Below are positions 1 to 12,237 of a DNA stretch of 64,000 nt, one piece after another. Each line of letters opens with the position of its first letter. Position 1 is the first letter of the stretch. The translations under genes and the position numbers were made by a program. This stretch comes from Prunus persica (lineage: Eukaryota; Streptophyta; Magnoliopsida; Rosales; Rosaceae), in assembly GCF_000346465.2 (NCBI RefSeq), contig NC_034016.1, positions 8,712,611 through 8,776,610 on the forward strand, in the 5' to 3' direction. The notes beneath the pieces were generated by a model. It did no database searches, had not been told where the DNA came from, and saw only the letters and a list, made by a program, of their open reading frames with translations.

Positions 1-189
1 AAGGGGGAAAAAAAAAAGGAAATACACCATTATATATATCGATTAGCCATCCAAACATTAACCGACGTTTTTGTTTTGAAACTAAATTTGATTCAAAGGG
101 AAACGCACACAATGTCACTTGAATGTTGTGTCGTGTCTCAATGTGTCCCTCCAACATAATATTGATTCATCACATTAATTGTCCTCTAA

Positions 190-1115
190 CAGGGGCGGAG
201 CCACACTGGGACCAGTGTGGTCCCGAGCCGTCACTCAAGTTTTTTTTTATATTTTAAAAGTAATATACTGTTATGTATTTTTATATGTATATTATTTCAA
301 ATACTTTACGTTTTGATATGTACCCACATGTGTTGTAGCGGACCTATTAAGGCACAAGGAGGTAGTTCAAATTGCACCTTTCCTCAGCTGGTGGCGGTGC
401 ACTCCAAGTGTACAAATTACCTTATTTCCATTTTCAACATTTAAGTAAATGTCTTTGTCCTTTTACTTTAATTTATTTTTATATTACTCCATTTTCTTAA
501 GTTTACAATGTAAATAAGGAAGTACCCCCTATTTGGATTCAAATAAAAATACTAGAAAATCAAATTCCTACCAAATCAAAATATGAAAAATTGATTTTAG
601 TATAAAATACGATTTAGGCTAAAAATGATGGCTCATTAAGTCAATATATACTTCATACTAAAATCTCATAAAATCAAGTTTTCTTATTTGATGTGTAAGG
701 AATTAAAGCCGCCAAAAATTATCCTGAGAAAATGATTATTCTGAAAAACCATTTTTCATACTTAGTCAATATTTTTTCATGTATGATATGAATGCATGAA
801 GGGGCCTAAGATTTTTTTTTTATTTGGGAAATTTTGATTGTTTTTTCTTTCTATTGGGTTTAATGGGGGAAAAAGCTTTAAAGATATTTGCTAAATCGCC
901 ACTCTTTGTCTATCTCTTGTAATTTTTCTTGCTTAGAATGTATTTGTCTATCCCTTTGTCGAGAACAATTATAATTGCAACCAATAAGCAATATAATTCT
1001 TGACATATGTGATATATATATACACTATTTTTTATGTGTATTGTGAATTCGAATTTTTTATTTTTTATAATTTATAGGAGGCCCCCACACACATGAAATC
1101 CTGGCTTCGCCACTG
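190..1115. mobile_element. Non-autonomous hAT transposon
   Basis: The ends form imperfect terminal inverted repeats: CAGGGGCGGAGCCA on the left and, read inward from the right, CAGTGGCGAAGCCA (12 of 14 match). The element is flanked by a perfect 8-bp duplication TCCTCTAA at 182-189 and 1116-1123, the length typical of hAT elements. The 926-bp interior is AT-rich. I see no transposase domain in it; the small open frame near the left end (217-444) looks incidental. It must be mobilised in trans if at all. It lies just downstream of the receptor kinase 3' end. Confidence 0.88.
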
Positions 1116-1300
1116 TCCTCTAAGTTATGATTTTGTTGAAGTTTGGGTGGCAATCATTAATATATTCATAGTACTTTAGGTGGCAACCTGAGACATACAG
1201 TTCATAAGGAAAAACATTTCGAAATACCAAACATTTAAGAAGAATTAAATAAAGGCAGACACGAATGAAGTGAAATATAGAAAAGCAGCACATCTCCTCA

Positions 1301-4300
1301 TCAGGAAGTCAAACTATCAAGAGCAAGCAATTCACCACATGTTGTCATATGCAATGGCTTTGACAAATGCAGCCTCTGAGTTGATGAGAGGAGCTGAGAA
1401 ACTTTCTTCATTGTTGGACGACACTGCGGACTGGGATTCAAGGATGCAAATGCTATCTTCGCAAGAGACACCACCTCCCCTGCTTCTTGATTTGAGGGTG
1501 GCGAGATGCGCTGGTCCAGAACATCCGAAATTGGCATTTCAGGGGCAGGTGATGCAGATGACGATGACGATGACGCCCGAGATGATAAAGATGAGAAAAC
1601 ATCTCCTGGATGTCTTCCCATAATTACTTCTAGTGTGACAACTCCAAAGCTAAAAACATCGCACTTTTCGTTCACTTCCATTGTATATGCAAGCTCTGCT
1701 TAGAAAAATACTCAGAGAAGAAATTTTATATGCAAGCTCTGCTTAGAAAAATACTCAGAGAAGAAATTGTATCATGCACCAATTGTACACATGTACAAGA
1801 GATTGAGATTTAAGTGTTCAAAGAAAAAGGACAGTGAGGAAGTGACAATTTCCCAATCAAACTAATAATTCATTGAAACACACAACCTACAATTTCGAAG
1901 AAATTTATCCTATTTGAAAACCAAATAAAATAGCTTACGCAAATCGAATTTAATAAAACCTGGCTAATGAAAAAAATAAATAAATAAAGAAGAGAAGTTT
2001 GGATCACCATTCATCATAAAAATATCTAATAGTTATATATTCGAAATCAAAGAAGTGCAATTTGTTAATGTTAATCATTGGTCTAAAAATAAACGCTTAA
2101 ATATTTTAAACACAAAGAACAGAGAATGACAATACTAATTACCTGGTGCCATGTAGCCAAATGTGCCTGCAACGGTAGTCCAATTAGTTGAGTCTGGATT
2201 TAAAAACCTAGCAGTGCCAAAGTCTGAAACACAGGCCTCATATTCAGGATCCAACAAAATGTTCTTGCTTGAGATGTCACGATGTACAATCAGTGGCAAG
2301 CAATCGTGGTGCATGTAAGACAAGGCATGAGCTACACCTTTTACGATATTCACCCTTTTGCTCCACCCTAACTCTTTAGCCTCTTCCTCTTTGCTCAAGA
2401 TTGTGGCCAAGCTACCTCTTTCAAGATACTCGTATACCAAAAACGAGTGTCGTTTATGTGCGCAGAAACCATAGAGCTTCACAATATTCCGATGTCTTAT
2501 CTCAGTTAGTGCCCTTACTTCATTTAAGAACTCCTTCTGAAATTCTATCTCACCATCCCACACGAGATGGAGTTTCTTCACGGCCACTATGTTGGCACTG
2601 GCAGATGACAAATTCACTCTGTAGACACTTCCATGTCCTCCCTTCCCAATGCAATATATGGAATCAAAATCTTCTGTTGCTCTTATGATTTCCTCATACA
2701 TTGATTTTCCATCAAAATTTAGAACTGAAAAGGAAATCTCTTCATGCATGTTGTTTTGTTCTTTATCCTGATGCTTCTTCTTCCTTTGCACTACAAAGAC
2801 AATTGTAAACAAAACAGATAGAAGTACAAATACTGCTAGAAGGGAGAATGTTATTCCAAAAACCCGTTTTCGATTAGTTTTTGTCCCATGTTCATTGCAG
2901 GGTGGCAGTGCTCCAACTTTGCCACACAATCCTTTGTTCCCTTTTAATGCTTCTGGCGGAGCTTCTCGAAATGTGCGAGTGTTGGGAAGGGGACCTTCCA
3001 AATGATTATAGGATATGTCAACATACGACAAGCCATGCATGTCTTCAAAACTCGTTGGTATGAAACCCGAAAGATTGTTGTGGGAAAGATTAAGTGTCAC
3101 CAAACTCTGGATGTTGCTCATTTCTGATGGTATCTTACCTTCAAGTGAGTTGTGACTTAAATCTAGGTCATTTAATTGTACTAACTTCCCCAAATTCAAT
3201 GGAATTGCTTGAGACAAATCGTTTTTGCTCAAATTCAAGTAGTGCAATCTGAACAAGTGACCTAGAATGCTCGGAATTGACTCATTGAATTTGTTTGCTG
3301 ACAAGTCAAGATATTCAAGATCACTCAATGATCCGAATTCTGAGGGTATAGAACCCGAAAGTTTATTTCCATTCAACATCAACTTCTCCAAATATGTCAG
3401 TCTCCCAAAAGCCTTTGGAATCACCCCAACTAAGTGATTTAAAGAAAGGTCGAGCACATGAATTTGGGTTGTGTTGCCTATCTCAGGTGGGATGCTGCCA
3501 GTAAGGTTGTTTCCTGCCATTTGTAGGGTTGTCAACTTTGGGCATTGTCCCCAGGTGTGTGAGATTTCTCCATACAAGTTGTTGTGACTTATAGTCATAA
3601 AATCAAGATTCGGATAAACACCAAAGTCTTCAGATATGTTGCCTGTCAATTGGTTCCGGTCAAGACGGACTCTGAATAAGCTCGTGCAGTTTTTCAAGCT
3701 TTTGGGGATTGGACCGGTCAAATAGTTTGCGCTTACTGAAAAGTTTATGAGTTTTCCGCCTTGGCAGATATTTGGAGGGATGAGACCACTTAAATTGTTG
3801 TAGGACAACTGTAGAACTACAAGAGATTTCAAGTTCCCTATCTCCTTGGGAATCAAACCAGAAAGTTGATTGGATGTCAAGAACAAAATGTTTAGCTTTA
3901 TTAAGTTACCAATATTTGGAGGGATGAAACCACTTAAATTGTTGTAGGACAAATCTAGATCTACAAGAGATTTCAAGTTCCCTATCTCCTTGGGAATCAA
4001 ACCAGAAAGTTGATTGTTATTCAAGTACAAATAGTTTAGGTTTATTAAGTTACCAATATTTGGAGGGATGAGACCACTTAAATTGTTATAGGAAAACTCT
4101 AGATCTACAAGAGATTTCAAGTTCGCTATCTCCTTGGGAATCAAACCAGAAAGTTGATTGGAATGCAAGTACAAGGTGTTTAGGCTTATTAAGTTACCAA
4201 TATTTGGAGGGATGAGACCACTTAAATTGTTGTAGGACAAATCTAGATCTACAAGAGATTTCAAGTTCCCTATCTCCTTGGGAATCAAACCAGAAAGTTG

Positions 4301-5344
4301 ATTGTCATCCAAGTACAAAATGTTTAGCTTTATTAAGTTACCAATATTTGAAGGGATGAGACCACTTAAATTGTTGTTGGATAACTCTAGATCTACAAGA
4401 GATTTCAAGTTCCCTATCTCCTTAGGAATCAAACCAGAAAGTTGATTGTCATGCAAGTACAAAGTGTTTAGCTTTATTAAGTTACCAATATTTGAAGGGA
4501 TGAGACCACTTAAATTGTTGTAGGACAACTCTAGATCTACAAGAGATTTCAAGTTCCCAATCTCCTTGGGAATGAAACCAGAAAGTTGATTGGAATGCAA
4601 GTACAAAGTATTTAGCTTTATTAAGTTACCAATACTTGGAGGGATGAGACCACTTAAATTGTTGTGGGACAACTCTAGATTTACAAGAGATTTCAAGTTC
4701 CCTATCTCCTTGGGAATCAAACCAGAAAGTTTATTACGATAGGGATAGAGAAGGGTAAGGCTTGTTAGATTGCCTAGTGATCTTGGAATTGAACCATCGA
4801 GTTGATTCTGACACAAATATAGTTCCACAAGAGATTTTAGGTTGCCGATTTCTGGTGGGATTCTCCCAGAGAACTGATTTTGGGAGAGATCAAGATAGTG
4901 GAGTTTGGAGAGGTAGCTAATTTGAGGTGGGATGGCATCAAAGAGTTTGTTGAAGCTGAGGTCAAGATATTCAAGATTAGGGAAGGACAAGAATGAAAAC
5001 TCATGTAGCGTACCTTGAATACCACTAGTGGAAAGGTTTAGCTTGCTGACACTTCCAGCTGCGTTGCATGAAACACCAGTCCAAGTGCATGGGCTTGTTC
5101 TTGGTTTTGGATTGGTGCTGGAAGAATTGGTGGCATTAATATTATAAGTGGGAGGGTACCAGGTGAGATGATTGAGGGCTTTATTTGGAAATAAGCTGGC
5201 TTTCCATTTGAGAAGAGCCTTTGCTTCAGTATGAGAAGTAGAAGTAGCAGAAAGAAAAACAACCCAATTTGGTGATGAAACATACAAGAAGATGACAAGG
5301 CAATAAGGCAGGAAGCATAATTTAGCGGAAATTAAAGATGTCAT
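1301..5344 (-). CDS. LRR receptor-like kinase, MIK2/At1g35710 type (two exons)
   Basis: Exon 1 is 5344-2143 and exon 2 is 1695-1301; the intron (2142-1696) has GT and AG ends. Joining restores the conserved APE-region reading (codon split CCA-G/AG) and gives 1198 residues with no stop. Order: signal peptide (about 1-33), LRR N-terminal cap with a Cys pair (about 37-95), about 25 LRRs of 24 residues, one membrane helix (about 828-853), and a kinase with glycine loop GKGGHGSVY (about 901), AVKK lysine, HRD (about 1021) and DFG (about 1042), so an RD kinase with its catalytic residues present. It would sit in the plasma membrane and sense an apoplastic ligand. The Arabidopsis relative MIK2 perceives SCOOP peptides; the ligand here is unknown. 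The start is the first ATG, just before the signal peptide. This is the only host gene I consider functional here. Confidence 0.93.
1686..1772 (-). repeat. Tandem duplication spanning the receptor-kinase intron acceptor
   Basis: A 43-bp segment holding the last bases of the intron and the first codons of exon 2 (AGCTTGCATATA on the minus strand) is present twice, at about 1686-1728 and 1729-1771. Both copies keep a usable ...CAG acceptor. Only the copy nearer exon 2 (exon start 1695) keeps the kinase frame, because 43 is not a multiple of three. The broken paralog at 15.8-16.3 kb has a single copy, so the duplication arose after the two genes separated. Confidence 0.85.
3771..4750 (-). repeat. 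144-bp tandem repeats coding for paired LRRs
   Basis: Seven nearly identical copies of a 144-bp unit follow one another inside exon 1. Each codes for two 24-residue LRRs (pattern [15 protein letters not shown] followed by [15 protein letters not shown]). Similarity between neighbouring units is much higher than among the other LRRs of the gene. That indicates recent expansion by unequal crossing over or slippage, without loss of frame. Confidence 0.9.
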
Positions 5345-5377
5345 GGTTATTGTTTGTGTATGGGAGGTGCCTTACTA

Positions 5378-5388
5378 CTTATATATAG
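5378..5388 (-). promoter_or_regulatory. TATA box of the receptor kinase
   Basis: On the minus strand this reads CTATATATAAG, about 35-45 bases before the ATG at 5344. It is the only good TATA motif at a plausible distance and implies a very short 5' leader. Confidence 0.55.
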
Positions 5389-8300
5389 TGTGGGTTAGTC
5401 TTTAGGGTTCAGTTGAGCATTGAAAAGTCTTTCGGATCTCATCTCTATAATCAATTTTCTTTTAAATAAAGGTCTCAGTCTTTCATTCTCTAAATTTAAA
5501 TGCCAATTTTGTATTTTCTGGATAAAATAATGAAATGAAATTGATGGAGATGAGAAATAACTATATGCATGACATAGGGGTTTAGAAATGAAACTGATCT
5601 GTTTTCAATTTTGCATTTTCTGGACTGCATAATGAAATGAAATGGATGGAAGTGAGAGCTCATCACTGGCATTTTCTGGACTACATTATTATTTATTATT
5701 TTTTCTTGGTGCATGGCTATCCTCAACGAAAATTGCCTTAGGCGACTCAAAAGATCAAACTCACGTGCCTTACACGTGGCTTTACTCCTTAGCAGCATTA
5801 ATGGCCCATTTTCAACTTCTTCTTTTTTTTCTCTTTAATCTCTCACCAAACATGACCAGAGCTATTTATATAAAATAAAAATAAATAAAACAAGTCTTTC
5901 GAATCTCATCTATAAATTGAAGAGTCGTTTACTGTACATAGCAATTGGCATGAGTAATTGATGGTTTGTTTTGTCGTTTATTGGATAAATTCATTTGATT
6001 ATTGTGCTCCTCCGATGTCACTACCGATAATTAATAGTCAACTTAATTTTTTAATTTATCAACACAAAATACATCGGTTATTTATTAGCTTGCTTGCTTT
6101 GTAGTTGAATGAAAGCTATTTCTTCAGATTTTTTATATTAAAAAATCGGTTATTTGGTGTGTAAAAAGAAATTTCGGTTCTGTCATATTTATAGATGTTC
6201 TAATTAAACCCTGTAAATATTCAAGTTCACCCAACAATATTTTTTTTTTAAAAAAAAACATTTAAATTCAAGTTTAACCCTATTAATAAAATTTCCCTAA
6301 TGTTTTAAATTTAGAAGAAGAAGTGAATACGTGCATTACTACTTACCAAACATAAAATCTAGGTCATCAACCAGTAAACTTTTTCTGGGCACACATACAT
6401 ATAGCTCTTCTTTGATCGCTTATGGTTGCCACATTGGCTTATACCTTAATCAACTCAAAGGGGACCCCGACATCAGACACAAAAACATACTTTTTGTCTT
6501 TCACTTTTCTATCCCTAGACTAAATTTTTTTTTTCCAAGCAAGTAGACTAGATCGGTTCTTCACTTTCGTTAGTGTAACTTTAATTTCTTGCATTTTTCA
6601 TTACGTTGTTTTAAGATTCAAGTTTATTGCTTTACTTTTTGTAATAGAACTTACTTTAAGTTTAATTTGATTTCAGATTTATTTATCTCTTTTATCGTTC
6701 ATATCGTTCTTGTTTCATTCTTACTTAAAGTTACGTTTATTGTTGCTTCGATCTTATTTTTACATTTACTTTCTTGTTATTTAGTTTAATCCCCTTTTAA
6801 TTTAATTTGCATCATTATCATTAAATCCCAAAAAATAATAAAAATACTCATACGAGACCTAATCATCCTCGACCCCTGAGGAAGTGAAAGAACCTAGGCC
6901 AAGAGGAGGTTCATTTCTTGATAGAAATCAAAAGTGCGAACACAACAATCCAACTTTTTCCATTCAAGCCAACTAGTGGCTTGGTGGTGGCACACCTACG
7001 CAAGCTAAGAGAAGAATGACCAAAAGTTCCTTTCGTCGCCACCTCGGTCGAAAAGAGAGAAACAATATTATTATGGAGATAGAGAATGGTGAGGTCTGTC
7101 AAAATCACCTAGTGATGTTGGTGATGGAAGAAGCTGAATATACAAGAGAAGGCAATAAGCTAGAGAGCATACTTAATAACAAGTCAAAGATTTCATTGTT
7201 ATATTATAAGATATTGTTTGTGTAGAACTGCTAGAGAGCTTAATGATATGTCATAAAATCCAAGTCTCATGATTTTATTATGTGGCCTATTCTCTTTTCC
7301 ACAATAAAATCCAAGACTTGGAAAGGTCTTTCCATTTTTTTTTTTTTTCATTTTCTTAATTGGAAGACGGTTTGGGAAGACTTTTGGGGATTTCACACCC
7401 TTGAGTCAGAGTCAGAGTCTCTTTGGAAACTTTGCAATTTGTGTTGGAACTGAATGGAATGAAATTGATAAGGATGTTATTGATGGATCGTCGCATGCGC
7501 TTTACTGTACTGATGGCCAAAGAGACCTGAGAGTGACTGTCACTTCACCTGGGTAGTTGTGGCCCTATATATTTCAAAACAAAATAATTAGTTTTACAGA
7601 AAGTGGGTTGGATATTTATGCGATTTTACAAGGAGTAACGAGTAAAGAACAGTGAAGAGTCTTTGGCAAAACATAAAAAACAGATCAGTGAAAAGTTATT
7701 GATGAACCCAAACTCACAAACTTGCACAACTCTCTCACAAAGCCAAAGAAAACTCCCACTGACTTACTTCCTCCACTGTGGCTAGAACCGAATACACATT
7801 ATACATACAAAACGTTAACCCATGGCATTGGACAATGAAATTATTGTTTCTAAGTAACAACGGTTTGGGGTTTCCGCACTGAAAGTCTTTGTCCCTTTTC
7901 TTTGAAGTTGGAATTGCAACTTTTGCATTTTCTCAAAGCATGATTAACACTGAAAGTGCGGTAGCCAGACAGAGGAAATGGTATAGTCCTGTCACGACTA
8001 GAACAATTCAAACAAAGCATGCTTCTTGCTTTGCAGGAAAAATTCATCCACTCCACTATCCCCAACAAATCTGAAGAGGATCCACGCCATTCATGCCATT
8101 CATTTCCATCCTTTTTTTCTTCTTCTTTCTTTATGATCTAAATCATCACGTGAAGAATAAGTTTCAAAGTAATGATAGTTGTATACATTTTAGTCTCATT
8201 TCCTAAATTTTGATGGGTGCATTTTTGATAATATTTGTGACATTCTAAATTTTTATTCAAGCGCTTTGACTTTCACGCACTGTTTGTGTCATAATCTACA

Positions 8301-8517
8301 CTTTTATCCAAATTTAGTCCCTGATGAATTTATTATGAGCTAACTTGTGGCTTATATGACCTGATTTCATGAGCATTCCACAAGTGATTAGCCTCAAATC
8401 TTGAATGTGTTTTAAACCCTAAACCCTTCAAAAGTAATGATAGTTGTGTACATTTTACTCCAATTTCCTATTCGAAATTTTGATTTAACATTTGTGACAT
8501 TCTAAGGGCCCGTTTGA
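5389..8517. other. AT-rich intergenic spacer
   Basis: About 3.1 kb without a gene that I can support. It includes the presumed upstream region of the receptor kinase, an imperfect direct repeat at about 5500-5690 (TTTTCTGGA-TAATGAAATGAAAT motif, two to three times), and poly-A/T runs. A 72-codon open frame on the minus strand at 8068-7850 has no recognisable domain. The bases GGGCCCGTTTGA just before 8518 resemble the terminus of a common plant MITE, but I could not find its other end. Confidence 0.5.
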
Positions 8518-8535
8518 CACTAGTAAAAAAAACCC

Positions 8536-8815
8536 CTTGCGCGACCAAATTTTGCGCGACGAAAAATTATTCGTCGCTCAAAGTCACTTTGCGCGACGAA
8601 ACTTGAAACTTCGTCGCTCAAAGTCTTGCGCGACCAAATTTTGCGCGACGAAAAATAATTCATCGCGCAAAGTCACTTCGCGAGACAAACTTTTGCGCGA
8701 CGACAATACATCGTCGCTCAAAGTCTTGCGCGACCAATTTTGCGCGACGAAAAATAATTCGTCGCTCAAAGTGACTTTGTGCGACGAAAAGTAAACTTCG
8801 TCGCGCAAAGTCCTT
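8536..8815. repeat. Left subterminal repeat array of the CACTA element
   Basis: More than ten copies of a 10-13-bp GCGCGAC-centred motif occur in both orientations, often as adjacent inverted pairs that could fold into hairpins. Confidence 0.85.
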
Positions 8816-9054
8816 ACAAAAATAAATAAAATAAAAAAAGTATTTTTTAAAATCTTTGCATGACGTAATCCAAACATTTTGTCACCTAAACCAATTTATT
8901 TTTGTTTTTTATTTTGTATGCATAACACTTAAGAAATTAAACGGTATATATATTTATTAAGTAGCTTTAAATTTATTATTTTAGATCGGATCGGATTTTT
9001 ATTAGAAAAATATATTATTGTTGTTCGGATTGGGTTTTTGTTAGAAAATATATA

Positions 9055-9965
9055 TTTTAAATTGACGATCGAATTAGTTCATTGTATTCATATCGGGTCA
9101 AGAAGTGTAGCAGTAAAAAATCATCAAAATCGGAGTTAAAATAACCATTAAATCGTGATTTCTCATTACAACCATCGAAAAGTTTTGTCCCCTTACTTGA
9201 TCTCTAAATGTTTATTTTTTCCGATTTTTGGCGTATATGATCTCGAAGTATAAACAAACAAGTTTGACGGTTGGATCGTTGAAACTAGTTTTTTTTTGTT
9301 CACTAACAATATATTCACTAACAATTAGGAGTTTATTTATACTTTCGTTAAGTATAACATAAGATTTTGTGGTATCCACTAGTGTAAATATTTTAAATTG
9401 AAGATCAAATTCAGTCATTGTATTCATATAGGGTTAAGGAGTGTAGCTATAAAAAATTATCAAAATCGGAGTTAAAATAACCATTAAATCATGATTTTTC
9501 ATTTATAACCGTCAAAAAATTTTGTCCCGTTACTTGATCAATGAATGTTTATTTTTTCCAATTTTTGGCATATATGATCAACAAATAAGTTTGACGGTTG
9601 GATCGTTGAAACTAGTTTCGTAGAATGCATATGCCATCAAAACAATATGTTCACTAACAATTAAGAGTTTATTTATATTTTCGTTAAATATAACATAAGA
9701 TTTTGTGGTATCCACTAGTGTAAATATTTTAAATTGAAGATCAAATTCAGTCATTGTATTCATATAGGGTCAAGGAGTGTAGCTGTAAAAAATTATCAAA
9801 ATCGGAGTTAAAATAACCGTTAAATCGTAATTTTTCATTTATAACTATCGAAAAGTTTTGTCCTGTTACTAGATCTCTGAATGTTTGTTTTTTGTGATTT
9901 TTGGGGTATACGATCTTGCACTATATACAAACAAGTCTTATGGTTGGATCGTTGAATGGTGTGTG
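9055..9965. repeat. 336-bp tandem repeat inside the CACTA element
   Basis: Three successive copies, the last one partial, are spaced exactly 336 bp apart (the shared CATTGTATTCATAT begins at 9080, 9416 and 9752). The array is framed by shorter direct repeats containing AACACTTAAGAAATT (about 8925 and 10030). It has no coding content and is a satellite-like block carried by the transposon. Confidence 0.85.
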
Positions 9966-10144
9966 TATATATATATATTTATATACATACATTTATTAAG
10001 TAGCTTTAAATTTATTTATTTTGTACGTATAACACTTAAGAAATTGAATAGTATATACATTTATTAAGTAGCTTTCACCTTAATTATATTTTAAATCATA
10101 AAATAATTTATTTTTTTTTTATTATTCATAACAATTATTTTTAT

Positions 10145-10880
10145 AAATATTGTGCTACGAACCAATTTTTCGTCTCTCAAAAGTTTGCGCGACCAACAGT
10201 TCATCGTGCAAAACTCAAAAAATTTGGGCGAGTACCAAAAATGGGACGCGGGTTTTTAAAATTAAAAAAAAAAACTTTAGACTTTGTGCGACCAATATTT
10301 TTTGTCGCTCAAAACTTTGCGCGACCAATATATATTTTTCGTCGCGCAAAAATTTTGGGCGGGTATCAAAAATGGGACGCGGGAATTTTTTTATATAATT
10401 GTTTTAGACTTTGCGCGACCAATATGTATTTTTCGTCGGGCAAAAATTTAAAAATTTTGGCGGGTACCAAATATGGGATGCGGGAATTTTTTTTAGACTT
10501 TGCGCGACCAATACTCCTATATTCGTCACGCAAAAGTTTGCGAGACCAATATGTTTCGTCGCGCAAAACTTTGAGCGACCAATATATATTTTTCGTCGCG
10601 CAAAAATTTGGGCGGGTACCAAAAATGGGACGCGGGAATTGTTTTGTATATAATTGTTTTAGACTTTGCGCGACCAATAAGTATTTTTCGTCGCGCAAAA
10701 ATTTAAAAATTTTGGCGGGTACCAAAAATGGGATGCGGGAATTTTTTTTTTTAAAAATAATTTTTTTAGACTTTGCGCGACCAATATTCCTCTATTCGTC
10801 GCGCAAAACTTTGCGAGACCAATATGTTTCGTCGCGCAAAACTTTGCGCGACCAACAATATTTTCGTCGCGCAAAGTGAT
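10145..10880. repeat. Internal GCGCGAC repeat block of the CACTA element
   Basis: Alternating TTTGCGCGACCAATAT and TTCGTCGCGCAAAA motifs occur with a repeated GGCGGGTACCAAAAATGGGA module (about five copies, 10235-10735). The same module recurs once in the right subterminal array near 11860. The block looks like a second subterminal region inside the element, so the element may be a composite of two related CACTA copies. Confidence 0.75.
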
Positions 10881-11789
10881 ACGATTTTTAAAACTGAAAT
10901 AACTCCTCCACCATTTTCTCAATTTCTTTCTCTACTCTTACCTCTCCTCTCTCTTTCCCTTTCCCCAAATCCCACCCTTTCTCTCACACTAACTCCTCTC
11001 ACTTAATCTCTCATCTCTATCTTCACTATCTCTCACTCTCACTCACTCTCTCATCTATCTTTTCACTATCTCTCACTCTCTCATCTCTCTATCACTATCT
11101 TTTCTAATTCTCTCACACTCACTTCTCCCTCTCATTCTCACTCACTCTCAATGTTGCCAAAAGGTATATTCTCTCCAAATTTTAAATTTTTTTTCATTAA
11201 TATGTGTTTTTGGAGTTAGTTTTGAGTTTGTGTGGGGTTTGGGGTTGAGTAAAGGGGAGAGATTGGAGTTTGGGTTGGATTTGTGGTATAACAATTTTAG
11301 GGGAGATTGTGCATTCTTTTTGTTGTTGTTGTTGTTATTTGACTATATTTGTTTTTTTGTAGGGAATCATCGAGACTTTGACGGCTAAAGTTGAGGATTA
11401 GGAAGCTATCAAAACATATCCTCCGCCACTACCACCACAATACGCTTGTATTAGGATTTTATTATTGTACTTTGTTAATTTATAAGTACATTTTGAATAT
11501 TATATATATATATTTATTGGATAATTTGATCACTATTTTGAATATGTCAATTTAAATTAAAGTAATTAAGAAAAATCTTACAATTAAATTAAATTTAAAA
11601 AGTAAAAATTTGAAAAAAATTAATATCAATTTAAATTAAAGTAATTTTAAAAAGAAATCATACAATTAAATTAAATTTAAAAAGTAAAAATTTGAAAAAA
11701 TTCATATAAATAAATTCATACTAAAGAAAAAATATTTCGTAGCGCAAACTATTAAATTAGTTTATTTCAAATTAAAAAAATTTAAAACA

Positions 11790-12228
11790 AAAAATATTTC
11801 GTCGCGCAAATATTTGCGCGACGTTACTATTTGTCGCGTAAAACTCTAAAAATTTGGGCGGGTACCAAAAATTGGAAGCGGGAATTTTTTTAAGACTTTG
11901 CGCGACCAATGTGTTTCGTCGCGGAAACCTTTGCGCGACCAATGTATTTCGTCGCGCAAAACTTTGCGCTACCAATATTTTTCGTCGCGCAAAGTCACTT
12001 TGCGCTACCAATATTTTTTGTCGCGCAAAGTCACTTTGCGCGACCAATATTTTTTCGTCGCGCAAAGTCACTTTGCGCGACCAATGAAAAAACTTCGTCG
12101 CGCAAAGTTTTTCTTCACGATCTTTGCGCGACGGATTCTGCGCGACGAAGTTTTTGTGGCGCTGAAATTTGTGCGACCACAATTTATTTTGCGCGACGAA
12201 ATTATCTTCGTCGCGCAAAGTGTAAAAT
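11790..12228. repeat. Right subterminal repeat array of the CACTA element
   Basis: A dense array of GCGCGACCAAT / TCGTCGCGCAAAG motifs in both orientations runs to within about 20 bases of the right end. It mirrors the left array. Confidence 0.85.
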
Positions 12229-12237
12229 GTAGTAGTG

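Larger units (their letters stand above)
8518..12237. mobile_element. Non-autonomous CACTA (En/Spm) transposon
   Basis: The left end begins CACTAGTA and the right end is the inverse of CACTACTA. The flanks carry the 3-bp duplication TGA (8515-8517 and 12238-12240). Both terminal regions are packed with direct and inverted copies of a GCGCGACGAA/TTCGTCGCGC motif, the kind of subterminal array that CACTA transposases bind. No TNP2/TNPA-type transposase domain is visible. Many open frames run through the array (for example 10241-10879), but they are by-products of its stop-poor repeats. A CT-rich stretch (about 10905-11155) and a (TTG)n run near 11320 lie between the inner and right arrays. Confidence 0.9.

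Noticed and set aside
1270..1703. Plus-strand frames with DDDDD-rich peptides at the kinase 3' end
   Set aside because: They are the reverse complement of the serine-rich stretch in exon 2 of the receptor kinase.
2401..3063. Plus-strand frames opposite the receptor kinase
   Set aside because: They are antisense shadows of conserved kinase and LRR codons, with no independent start context or domain.
7850..8068. 72-codon minus-strand ORF as a small gene
   Set aside because: No domain, no recognisable promoter or splice partner; I could not support it beyond being open.
8505..8517. GGGCCCGTTTGA as the left end of a MITE cut by the CACTA element
   Set aside because: The matching inverted end was not found to the right of 12240, so I did not annotate an element.
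11150..11400. Tiny two-exon frame (ATG at about 11151, acceptor near 11362) inside the CACTA
   Set aside because: The spliced product would be about a dozen residues; at best it is a relic of a transposase transcript start.
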